From Candidatus Nanohaloarchaea archaeon (lineage in GTDB: Archaea > Nanohalarchaeota > Nanosalinia > Nanosalinales > JAHENU01), in NCBI GenBank assembly GCA_018609855.1, contig JAHENU010000021.1, positions 1 through 6,822 of the forward strand: a DNA stretch of 6,822 nt, in the 5' to 3' direction. Below, one piece after another: positions 1-4,669 of this stretch. The translations under genes and the position numbers were made by a program. How positions within the stretch are numbered: position 1 is the first letter of the stretch; each line of letters opens with the position of its first letter. The notes under the pieces were generated by a model. It was not told the origin of the DNA. It ran no database searches and saw only the letters and a list, made by a program, of their open reading frames with translations.

Positions 1-60
1 TATCACTGTTGCTGTTTCCTGCATCATAATTACCGGCATATTGGTGTTTTTGGCATGACC

Positions 61-81
61 GCCACAATCGTTATTTAAATA
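61..81 (+). promoter_or_regulatory. Archaeal promoter P1 with GCCACAA box and TATA box, module 1
   Basis: The TATA box TTATTTAAATA is at 71-81. A GCCACAA heptamer at 61-67 begins exactly 10 nt before it. The same heptamer, spacing and box recur before the next three modules. Transcription would start near 101-103, about 25-27 nt downstream of the box centre. The heptamer lies where a BRE or a regulator site would sit and may bind a shared regulator, which is inference. Confidence 0.8.
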
Positions 82-111
82 TTCGCTAACACGATTACTT
101 TGGTGATTACT

Positions 112-384
112 GTGACTGAGATATCTCTTGACGTGCCGGATAAAGCAAAAGAAGAGTTTGACTCAGAGGGAATTGATTTGAGAACATTTGTAAAAGAGGC
201 AATAGAGTCAAAGGTGTTTGAGCTGGAACTCAAAAAATCTTCTAAAATGCGCAGGTTGTTTGTTGAATCCATTTCTTCCAAATCCAAACTGACTGAGGAA
301 GAGGCAGACAAATTCGCCGTGGAACTTGGCAGAAAGATGAAGAAAGGCAGATCTGATGAGCTTCAGGGATCAGAAGGTGTCTGA
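112..384 (+). CDS. VapB-like antitoxin, module 1
   Basis: A 90-residue antitoxin of the archaeal VapB type. Residues 1-35 look like a short beta strand plus helices of a ribbon-helix-helix DNA-binding and dimer unit (SEGIDLRTFVKEAIESKVFE). A lysine-rich linker follows, then the toxin-binding tail LTEEEADKFAVELGRKMKKGR. I chose GTG at 112 because GGTGAT (102-107) is a good Shine-Dalgarno, because it sits 41 nt from the TATA start as in module 3, and because the protein then aligns residue for residue from position 1 with the module 3 antitoxin (both reach SEGID at 18-22). GTG 103 or TTG 100 are in-frame alternatives and would be leaderless. The PIN toxin follows with no gap, so the pair should be co-translated and the antitoxin probably represses its own promoter. 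The family function is established; autoregulation is inferred. Confidence 0.85.
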   Translation: MTEISLDVPDKAKEEFDSEGIDLRTFVKEAIESKVFELELKKSSKMRRLFVESISSKSKLTEEEADKFAVELGRKMKKGRSDELQGSEGV

Positions 385-864
385 ATGGCACCAGAGGACA
401 ACGTAGCTCCATTACAACCATTACCAATAGTAGTTGATGCCAATATAATCATTTCATTGCTTATCGCAAAAGGTTCCAAGCACACACTTTTCTTTTCCAG
501 CCATATCTCTCCTGTTTCTCCTGATTGGGCGTTGTTTGAGATTGGCAAGCACTGGGACATATTAAGTGAAAAGTCAGGACTCTCTGAAGAGGAACTGAAA
601 TCGGAGTTTGAAGCGGTCAGATTACAGTTGAAAACCGCCCGCATTGATGAACTGGAGTCATGGCTTAACGAAGCGCGGAAAATCAGCCCGGATACTGAAG
701 ACGCTGAGTATTTTGCGCTGGCATTGAAATACGACTGTCCTCTTTGGTCGCATGATTCTGACCTTGCAGTGCAATCAAAGGTTGAGGTGCTTTCCACCAA
801 AGAATTGTTGATAAAGCTGGGGTTGGCGCAGGACTCCGACGATACGGACGCTGAGGAAGTATAA
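385..864 (+). CDS. VapC-like PIN-domain toxin, module 1
   Basis: A 159-residue PIN-domain ribonuclease toxin. The catalytic acidic residues can be traced: D18 in IVVDANIII, E52 in ALFEIGKHWD, D106 (with D103 and E105 nearby) before YFALALKYDCP, and D124/D126 in PLWSHDSDL. These residues coordinate Mg2+ or Mn2+ for RNA cleavage in the family; the RNA target cannot be read from the sequence. The PxWSxD signature is shared with the toxins of modules 2 and 3, so all three belong to one PIN subfamily. The ATG directly abuts the antitoxin TGA, and AGGTG at 375-379 inside the antitoxin end can act as Shine-Dalgarno. An unusual acidic tail (DSDDTDAEEV) extends past the domain and is absent from the other two toxins. 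Confidence 0.87.
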   Translation: MAPEDNVAPLQPLPIVVDANIIISLLIAKGSKHTLFFSSHISPVSPDWALFEIGKHWDILSEKSGLSEEELKSEFEAVRLQLKTARIDELESWLNEARKISPDTEDAEYFALALKYDCPLWSHDSDLAVQSKVEVLSTKELLIKLGLAQDSDDTDAEEV

Positions 865-890
865 CTACTGTGTTGGTCCGAACGTTCAAG

Positions 891-941
891 GTGTGTAGTG
901 GCCAACGGGGAAGAACGATTCTTGTTTCAGTTACAACATAC
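891..941 (+). other. Hairpin 3' of toxin 1, weaker version
   Basis: Inverted-repeat structure starting 27 nt after the toxin 1 stop. GTGTGTAGT (891-899) faces ACAACATAC (933-941) with one A-A mismatch and one G-U pair. AACGGGG (904-910) faces TTTCAGTT with one mismatch. AAGAA/TTCTT closes on a CGA loop. The better-paired twin is at 1863-1913. No U-run follows, so a simple intrinsic terminator is unlikely; a processing or stability element is possible. Confidence 0.5.
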
Positions 942-1113
942 GTTGTCGAACCCCTACCTTCCTTCACCACAGTCAAACTCCTGTCTCAGCTGCAGGCCAT
1001 GCCACAGAACCAGTATTCTGGCTCTCACTGCCAAAGCAGCCCGGCTTCTGACCCACAGTATCAGTATCTTCCTCTCCTCACCTACCGGCACAGTGACAAA
1101 ACGGGGCACAACT

Positions 1114-1134
1114 GCCACAAGTATTATTTAAATA
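1114..1134 (+). promoter_or_regulatory. Archaeal promoter P2 with GCCACAA box and TATA box, module 2
   Basis: GCCACAA at 1114-1120 and TTATTTAAATA at 1124-1134, with the same 10-nt offset as P1. The promoter forms the 3' end of intergenic repeat copy 1. The predicted transcript start is near 1153-1157, leaving a very short leader before the antitoxin. Confidence 0.82.
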
Positions 1135-1164
1135 TGCGCCAACCTAATATTATCAGTGGTTATG

Positions 1165-1377
1165 ATGGCCGAATTATCCTTGCCCGATGATCTGAAGGAC
1201 AGGATGGAAACATTTCCTGAGGTAAACTGGTCCTCTGTGGCAAGAGAAGCAATAGAGGATAAATTGGAAAAGTTGCAGTTCCTCAAAGAATTTTCCTCTG
1301 GGTCTGAGATGACAGAAGAAGATGCATTGGCGCTTGGCAAAAAGCTGAACGAACGGTTGGCCAGGAGGTATGAGTGA
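1165..1377 (+). CDS. VapB-like ribbon-helix-helix antitoxin, module 2
   Basis: A 70-residue antitoxin. The N-terminal part (LSLPDDLKDRM, then VNWSSVAREAIEDKLE) matches the archaeal VapB ribbon-helix-helix pattern of strand, short helix, the VNWS turn and a long helix. The C-terminal tail (MTEEDALALGKKLNERLARRYE) is the toxin-wrapping segment. It is clearly a different subfamily from the module 1 and 3 antitoxins, which carry SEGID instead of PEVNW. Starts at ATG 1162 or GTG 1156 are also in frame; 1165 is preferred because it lies 41 nt from the TATA start, as in module 3. A strong AGGAGG at 1363-1368 near its end serves the toxin start nine bases on. Repression of its own promoter is likely for the family but not shown here. 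Confidence 0.85.
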   Translation: MAELSLPDDLKDRMETFPEVNWSSVAREAIEDKLEKLQFLKEFSSGSEMTEEDALALGKKLNERLARRYE

Positions 1378-1809
1378 ATGCTGCCACAGCTAACATTAGT
1401 GGTGGATTCTAACATACTATTCTCATCAGTAATTAAAGAAGGCAAAAACGCAGAACTTATCATGTCCGACAGACTGTTTCTTATAGCGCCTGAATGGCTT
1501 TTCAGGGAATTTAAAAACAACAAATCTGACTTGTTAAAGAAAACAAACAAGTCAGAGGAGGAATTCTGGCGATTCTTTGCTATACTTGAGGATCGCATTA
1601 AGACCGTTCCCCGCGAAGAGTTTGAGCACTGGCTGAAAGAGGCCAAAGAAAAATCAACGCCCAATGATTTTCCGTTCGCAGCGCTTGCAAAGGCGTTTAA
1701 TTGCCCTGTCTGGTCCAATGACAGGGATTTTAAGAAGATGATGGAATCATCCGGGTGTATTGCTGTGTTGAACACGGGCGAGGTGCTTGAGAATCTAGGA
1801 CTGGCATAG
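1378..1809 (+). CDS. VapC-like PIN-domain toxin, module 2
   Basis: A 143-residue PIN ribonuclease toxin and the most compact of the three intact ones. Visible catalytic positions are D10 in LVVDSNILFSS, E44 in WLFREFKNN, D97 in PNDFPFAALA, and D115/D117 in PVWSNDRDF, so the acidic set looks complete. A helical insert (residues 47-90, KSDLLKKTNKSEEEFWRFF onward) sits between the E and the third D, as in the sister toxins. The start codon directly follows the antitoxin TGA and has AGGAGG nine bases upstream, so translation is probably coupled and strong. The gene is followed by a perfect GATCCGGATC palindrome (1825-1834) and then the second intergenic repeat. Target RNA unknown. Confidence 0.88.
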   Translation: MLPQLTLVVDSNILFSSVIKEGKNAELIMSDRLFLIAPEWLFREFKNNKSDLLKKTNKSEEEFWRFFAILEDRIKTVPREEFEHWLKEAKEKSTPNDFPFAALAKAFNCPVWSNDRDFKKMMESSGCIAVLNTGEVLENLGLA

Positions 1810-1862
1810 TTGAAGGGGTGTGCCGATCCGGATCTCACAAAAGGTGATTTCGAACGTTCAAG

Positions 1863-1913
1863 GTGTGTAGTGGCCAACGGGGAAGAACGATTCTTGTTTC
1901 CGTTACTACACAC
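1863..1913 (+). other. Long RNA hairpin 3' of toxin 2
   Basis: GTGTGTAGT (1863-1871) pairs perfectly with ACTACACAC (1905-1913). AACGGGG (1876-1882) pairs with 1898-1904, including two G-U pairs. AAGAA (1883-1887) pairs with TTCTT (1891-1895) around a CGA loop. That makes 21 pairs with only a GGCC bulge and a 2-nt bulge. Outside it, CAA/TTG and TTCGA (1849-1853)/TCGAA (1918-1922) could extend the arms. There is no trailing U-run, so function is open: 3' end stabilisation, RNA processing, or a DNA-level recombination or protein site. Confidence 0.6.
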
Positions 1914-2083
1914 GTTGTCGAACCCCTACCTCCCTTCACCACAGTCAGCTTTTGTCTCAGCTGCAGGCCATGCCACAGAACCAGTATTCTGGCTCTCCCT
2001 GCCAAAGCAGCCCCGGCATCTGACTTACAGTATCAGCATCTTTCTCTCCTTACCTATCGGCACAGTGACAAAACGGGACAACT

Positions 2084-2104
2084 GCCACAATCGTTATTTA
2101 AAGA
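2084..2104 (+). promoter_or_regulatory. Archaeal promoter P3 with GCCACAA box and TATA box, module 3
   Basis: GCCACAA at 2084-2090 and TTATTTAAAGA at 2094-2104, with the same spacing as P1, P2 and P4. The box has one change (AAAGA rather than AAATA). The gene start lies 41 nt from the first T of the box, leaving a leader of about 9-10 nt that contains AGGTGAT (2125-2131). Confidence 0.82.
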
Positions 2105-2134
2105 TTCTTCAATTGAATTACAGTAGGTGATAGT

Positions 2135-2395
2135 ATGGAGGACTTAGTCGTTAAGGTTGACAACAAGGTAAGAAAAGAACTGGAATCAGAAGGGATTGAT
2201 CCTGCAGAGTTCGCCAGAAAGGCACTGGAATATAAGGCGTTCGAAAGCGAGTTCAAGAAGTCCAAGGAACTCACCTTATCAGTCTTGGAATCAATTCGTT
2301 CCAAATCTTCTCTCACAGAGGAAGAAGCCATAGAATGGGGTAGAAAGCTGAAGAAAGGCAGATTTGAAAAGCTTAAGTCACAAGGGCTGGTGTAG
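2135..2395 (+). CDS. VapB-like antitoxin, module 3
   Basis: An 86-residue VapB-type antitoxin, clearly paralogous to the one in module 1. It shares SEGID at residues 18-22, a following helix (PAEFARKALEYKAFE), a lysine-rich linker and the tail SLTEEEAIEWGRKLKKGRFEKL. The ATG has a well-placed AGGTGA Shine-Dalgarno (2125-2130), which makes this the clearest start in the array and a guide for module 1. The stop TAG is followed at once by the toxin ATG. In the family the N-terminal half binds operator DNA and the tail blocks the PIN active site; here that role follows from homology and gene order. Confidence 0.86.
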   Translation: MEDLVVKVDNKVRKELESEGIDPAEFARKALEYKAFESEFKKSKELTLSVLESIRSKSSLTEEEAIEWGRKLKKGRFEKLKSQGLV

Positions 2396-2872
2396 ATGCC
2401 GGTAAAAGAATCAGATGAGAAGGATCTCTCATTAGTAGTAGACACAAATATATTGTTCTCCGCAGTAGTGTCACGAGGAAAAACATTCGAAGCACTCCGT
2501 GCAGGAGCTAGTTCTGAGACTGTTTCTTTTGTGTCTCCTGAATTTGCTATAGAAGAGCTTGAATTCCATAAGAACGAACTTTTGAAGAGATTCAGGAAAG
2601 ACAATCTGTCTGAAAGAGATCTAAACGCCTTCATAGAATCATTCAAAGTTCTTATTGAATTCGTCCCCATGAAGAAATACGTCCCATGTATGGAAGAGGC
2701 CATGCATCTAATTCCGGATTCTGATGACATTGATTTTGCTGCGCTTTCATTGTCAAAAGGCAAAATACCGATCTGGTCGCAGGATGAGCATTTTTCCATG
2801 CAGCCAGAGATTAAAGTATTCAAAACGTCTGAATTGATTGAGGAAATGGAAAGACGAGGGATGTTTTCATAA
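2396..2872 (+). CDS. VapC-like PIN-domain toxin, module 3
   Basis: A 158-residue PIN ribonuclease toxin of the same subfamily as modules 1 and 2. Catalytic positions visible are D16 in LVVDTNILFSA, E53/E54 in AIEELEFHKNELL, D111 (in a run D108, D110, D111, D113) before FAALSL, and D130 in PIWSQDEHF. The position matching the second Asp of the DxD in toxins 1 and 2 is His132, which may be tolerated since PIN domains vary there. It has a 10-residue N-terminal extension before the first strand. Zero-gap coupling to the antitoxin. It is the last intact PIN pair in the array; the downstream gap is the most diverged of the three. Confidence 0.87.
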   Translation: MPVKESDEKDLSLVVDTNILFSAVVSRGKTFEALRAGASSETVSFVSPEFAIEELEFHKNELLKRFRKDNLSERDLNAFIESFKVLIEFVPMKKYVPCMEEAMHLIPDSDDIDFAALSLSKGKIPIWSQDEHFSMQPEIKVFKTSELIEEMERRGMFS

Positions 2873-3141
2873 TTTTCTGATTGCCTGCCCCCTATCATTT
2901 GAACTCGCACTGCCTTCCGTGTTTCCACTTTCTTCACAGCCATCATTCGCTATTAATCCATCCGAATACTTGGACCTTCCAATCCCTTCGTTCCCTTTTA
3001 CACCGTCTGTCCCTAATACAGATCCAGTATTATGGCTCTCCCTGTCCAAAGCAGCCTAAATTGCAAACGCACAACGTCATTTTCTTCATTACTTTCTTTC
3101 TCGCCATTAATTGACGGCAGACCGGCATTTCGGGCACAACT
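2873..3141 (+). other. Intergenic region with decayed third repeat copy
   Basis: A 269-bp stretch without a convincing gene. Most of it does not align by eye with the repeats at 879 and 1851. However, 3019-3056 matches their core (1005-1041 and 1977-2013) with about two substitutions and one inserted base, and the last part (GACCGGCATT...CAACTGCCACAATC) matches their 3' end. A T/C-rich tract at 3080-3101 could act as a weak archaeal transcription terminator for module 3. The long hairpin seen in the other copies is not evident. Confidence 0.6.
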
Positions 3142-3162
3142 GCCACAATCATTATTTAAATA
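3142..3162 (+). promoter_or_regulatory. Archaeal promoter P4 with GCCACAA box and TATA box, module 4
   Basis: GCCACAA at 3142-3148 and TTATTTAAATA at 3152-3162, identical in arrangement to P1-P3. It drives the module 4 antitoxin and, as no strong TATA box is seen before 3678, probably also the MntA/HepT pair. Confidence 0.8.
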
Positions 3163-3193
3163 TTCCTCCATTAATGCATAGCCGGGTAATGGT

Positions 3194-3385
3194 ATGGAAT
3201 CTACTATTATTGAACGGCTGGAAAGAATGGATAAAGAGCTGCATTCCTTGCTGAGAGAAGTGCGGCCGCGGCCAAAACCACTCTCGCTTGACGAATTGAC
3301 TGCACTCATGCAGGAGGACAGAATTTCTGATAAGGATTCAACCGAACTCATCAAGGAGTGGCGGGAGAGGTCGTATGACGGATGA
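3194..3385 (+). CDS. Small VapB-like antitoxin, module 4
   Basis: A 63-residue hydrophilic protein beginning MESTIIERLERMDKEL and ending IKEWRERSYDG. The ATG lies 42 nt after the TATA start, matching the spacing in the other modules, with a weak GGGTAATGGT upstream. An N-terminal helix or coiled coil (residues 1-23) is followed by a proline-rich linker (RPRPKPLSLDEL) and a C-terminal helix, a layout seen in small antitoxins without an obvious ribbon-helix-helix. Its end overlaps the toxin start by 11 nt, as is typical of VapBC pairs. I identify it as an antitoxin mainly from position, promoter and the PIN fragment behind it. It is unlike the antitoxins of modules 1-3. Confidence 0.65.
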   Translation: MESTIIERLERMDKELHSLLREVRPRPKPLSLDELTALMQEDRISDKDSTELIKEWRERSYDG

Positions 3386-3673
3386 CAAAACCGAATCTAA
3401 CGTCGTTCTGGACACTACTGTGCTGGTGAAGGGTATTGTCCCGCCCAGAAGAAGAAAGCAGGACAGTGTCTACAAAGAACGTATGCGGTTTAACACCGCC
3501 AGAAATGAAGACATCGCTGCTCAGCTGCTTGCTGATATGACTATCTAATTCTGGCCTCACTTGCCTTTAGTGATGCTGTCACATGGCTGATCGGCCACTT
3601 TTCTTTCTTTTCAAAGGTTCCAGTATTGTATTCTTCATATTTTCCAGGAACGCATCCGAATATTCGGAGATAG
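3375..3673 (+). pseudogene. Broken PIN-domain toxin, module 4 (N- and C-terminal parts out of frame)
   Basis: From ATG 3375 (GGGAGAGG at 3363-3370 as Shine-Dalgarno) a 57-residue frame runs to TAA at 3546-3548. It has a PIN first strand (SNVVLDTTVLV, D13) and the basic PPRRRK segment known from one archaeal PIN subfamily. It stops long before the second catalytic residue. In the -1 frame, open from 3536 to TAG 3671-3673, the translation reads DYLILASLAFSDAVTWL and then FFSKVP, which resembles the last helix and strand of a PIN domain. The central 40-50 residues, including the conserved Glu, are missing. The likely history is an internal deletion not divisible by three. The C-terminal match is judged by eye. 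The ribonuclease should be inactive; the antitoxin may survive as a relic or serve another partner. Confidence 0.62.
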
Positions 3674-3677
3674 CAAT

Positions 3678-4136
3678 ATGAAACAGTACATCACCTCTTC
3701 TTACATGAGCAACACAGTATCTGATGTAGAAAGGCAGGCAATACAGACTGTCTGCGGGAAAGAGCCAGCGGTTGCTGTAGCTTACCTGTTTGGCTCGCGG
3801 GCAAAAGGCACTACACACTCGCACAGTGACTATGATATTGGCGTAGTGCTGACGGAAGAAGGCGAAGACGCAGCAGCAGATGTGCGATTGCGACTTATCA
3901 CTGCTTTCTCACAGGCACTACGGACCGACCATGTCGATATAGTGGTGCTGAATACAGCTGCTAACGTGTTGCAATTCGAAGCAATCAGACACGGCAGTAT
4001 TGTATATGAACAATCACGCACAACGCGCGTCTTTTTTGAACACCGGGTGATGCGCACTTATCTCGATATGCGGTTGTATCGCGAGCGATACTATGCGTAC
4101 AAACTCGACCACATTATTGAAGAGGGATTGCCATGA
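3678..4136 (+). CDS. mntA: MntA-type minimal nucleotidyltransferase antitoxin
   Basis: A 152-residue protein of the MNT superfamily. The signature G39-S40-R-A-K-G followed by D51-Y-D53 (GSx10DxD) is intact, and the third catalytic Asp is D87 in TDHVDIVVLN. In characterised HEPN/MNT systems this enzyme transfers AMP from ATP onto a tyrosine of the HEPN toxin and so silences it. The ATG has GGAGA at 3666-3670 seven bases upstream; ATG 3705 (Met10) would also leave the domain whole. Its stop overlaps the hepT start (ATGA), so the two are translationally coupled. The Shine-Dalgarno lies inside the end of the broken PIN gene, so it was probably part of, or joined, the module 4 transcript. Residues 111-152 form an extra C-terminal helical part. 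Confidence 0.93.
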   Translation: MKQYITSSYMSNTVSDVERQAIQTVCGKEPAVAVAYLFGSRAKGTTHSHSDYDIGVVLTEEGEDAAADVRLRLITAFSQALRTDHVDIVVLNTAANVLQFEAIRHGSIVYEQSRTTRVFFEHRVMRTYLDMRLYRERYYAYKLDHIIEEGLP

Positions 4137-4546
4137 AAGCAGTTATTGTAGAAAAGCTACAACAGCTGGAAGACTACGTCGCATTCATTGACAACTACAA
4201 GGTCGGTGTAACCGAATTGAGCGAGGACGATGTTGTGCGGTCGGCACTCGAACGCAATGTGCAGCTGGCTTTAGAGACCGTCCTGGACATATGCCAAATG
4301 ATTATTGCTGAAGAGAATATGCAACGCCCTGAAACACATAGCGAGGCAGTGGAGATACTGGCGAAGAATGATGTTCTTGACGCAGCGTTTGCGGAGCGCT
4401 TAGCCCCTGCCCTTGGGTTCAGAAACATTCTTGTACACAAATATGAAGACATTGATCTGCAGAAGTTACATGATTTTTTGCAACGGACGGCAGATTTCGA
4501 AACATTCTCACAACAAATAGCGCAGTATTTAAAAAAGAAGCAATGA
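4133..4546 (+). CDS. hepT: HepT-type HEPN ribonuclease toxin
   Basis: A 137-residue, largely helical HEPN protein (DUF86/HepT family). The catalytic Rx4-6H motif is complete as R97-NILV-H102, followed by K103 and Y104, giving the full RxxxxHxY arrangement. In the studied Shewanella pair the equivalent tyrosine is the one AMPylated by MntA, and the residue numbering here appears the same. The family acts as a ribonuclease dimer that halts growth when not modified. It is coupled to mntA by a 4-nt ATGA overlap. The gene ends in a lysine-rich tail, and its TGA lies within an 18-bp near-palindrome. Active-site residues are all present, so the pair looks functional. Confidence 0.93.
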   Translation: MKAVIVEKLQQLEDYVAFIDNYKVGVTELSEDDVVRSALERNVQLALETVLDICQMIIAEENMQRPETHSEAVEILAKNDVLDAAFAERLAPALGFRNILVHKYEDIDLQKLHDFLQRTADFETFSQQIAQYLKKKQ

Positions 4547-4562
4547 TCCAAACGTTCGGATC
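4545..4562. other. 18-bp near-perfect palindrome over the hepT stop
   Basis: GATCC-A-AACGTT-C-GGATC, with only the A4550/C4557 pair not matching. It overlaps the hepT TGA (4544-4546). The inner 10 bases 4551-4560, read on the other strand (TCCGAACGTT), equal 877-886 at the start of intergenic repeat copy 1. It could be a transcript-end hairpin, but no T-run follows, or a boundary site of the island. Confidence 0.5.
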
Positions 4563-4590
4563 CCATTTCCTTGCCAGTGTCACTCTCCTA

Positions 4591-4660
4591 GTGCACGTGT
4601 CGTCGACAGCAAGACAGCGGCTACGGACCTGACGGAAAGTTTAATAAACAGGTCGACACA
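4591..4660 (+). promoter_or_regulatory. Candidate operator pair around the winged-helix gene promoter
   Basis: TGTCG-T-CGACA at 4598-4608 is an 11-mer inverted repeat. A second GTCGACA lies at 4652-4658. The two GTCGAC cores (4602-4607 and 4652-4657) are exactly 50 bp apart, about five helical turns, and flank the TATA box. The overlapping palindromes GTGCAC and CACGTG lie at 4591-4599. Autoregulation by the winged-helix protein encoded downstream is a reasonable inference. Confidence 0.4.
4634..4648 (+). promoter_or_regulatory. Archaeal BRE/TATA promoter of the winged-helix/MinD operon
   Basis: GGAAAG (4634-4639) is a good BRE and TTTAATAAA (4640-4648) a TATA box. The ATG at 4670 lies 26 nt from the box centre, so the mRNA should be leaderless. 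It lacks the GCCACAA box of P1-P4, so this operon is under different control. Confidence 0.75.
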
Positions 4661-4669
4661 TAATAAACC

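Larger units (their letters stand above)
879..1134 (+). repeat. Intergenic direct repeat, copy 1 (leader/promoter element)
   Basis: This 256-bp non-coding stretch between modules 1 and 2 recurs at 1851-2104. By eye the copies are about 90 % identical, differing by scattered substitutions and a few 1-2 nt indels. It runs from CGAACGTTC through a hairpin, a pyrimidine-rich middle and a core at 1005-1041, and ends in the GCCACAA/TATA promoter. An indel near 968-975 shifts every reading frame relative to copy 2, so open frames across it are unlikely to be coding. Confidence 0.88.
1851..2104 (+). repeat. Intergenic direct repeat, copy 2 (leader/promoter element)
   Basis: Second copy of the element at 879-1134, offset by 972 bp at its left end. 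The first 50 bases match copy 1 exactly; differences then accumulate towards the promoter. It carries the same parts in order: palindromic GAACGTTC (1852-1859), the long hairpin, the core at 1977-2013, and the GCCACAA/TATA promoter. No conserved reading frame crosses both copies. Confidence 0.88.

Noticed and set aside
1..60. End of an upstream gene or part of another repeat copy
   Set aside because: Only a short patch (TACCGGCAT near 31-39) resembles the gap element, and no gene end can be recognised in so little sequence.
870..1190. Open frames across intergenic repeat copies 1 and 2 (also 898-1131, 1810-2130, 1863-2126) that look like related small proteins
   Set aside because: The shared peptide stretches come from DNA identity. 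An indel near 968-975 puts the copies out of frame with each other, no family motif is visible, and the frames run through the promoter and into the next antitoxin.
1128..1913. 261-codon open frame on the minus strand opposite module 2
   Set aside because: It lies fully antisense to an intact VapBC pair, is serine-rich and shows no domain pattern. The same holds for the minus frames at 363-905 and 2098-2946.
879..3162. CRISPR array or tandem repeat reading of the regular 1-kb spacing
   Set aside because: Repeats are about 255 bp with gene-sized spacers that encode TA pairs. No short repeat/short spacer pattern exists.
3536..3673. Programmed -1 frameshift joining the two PIN fragments of module 4
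   Set aside because: No slippery heptamer is visible in the frame overlap (3536-3545), and the joined product would still lack the middle of the domain, including the conserved Glu.
4545..4562. Intrinsic terminator after hepT
   Set aside because: The palindrome is not followed by a T-run, so I list it only as a palindrome.
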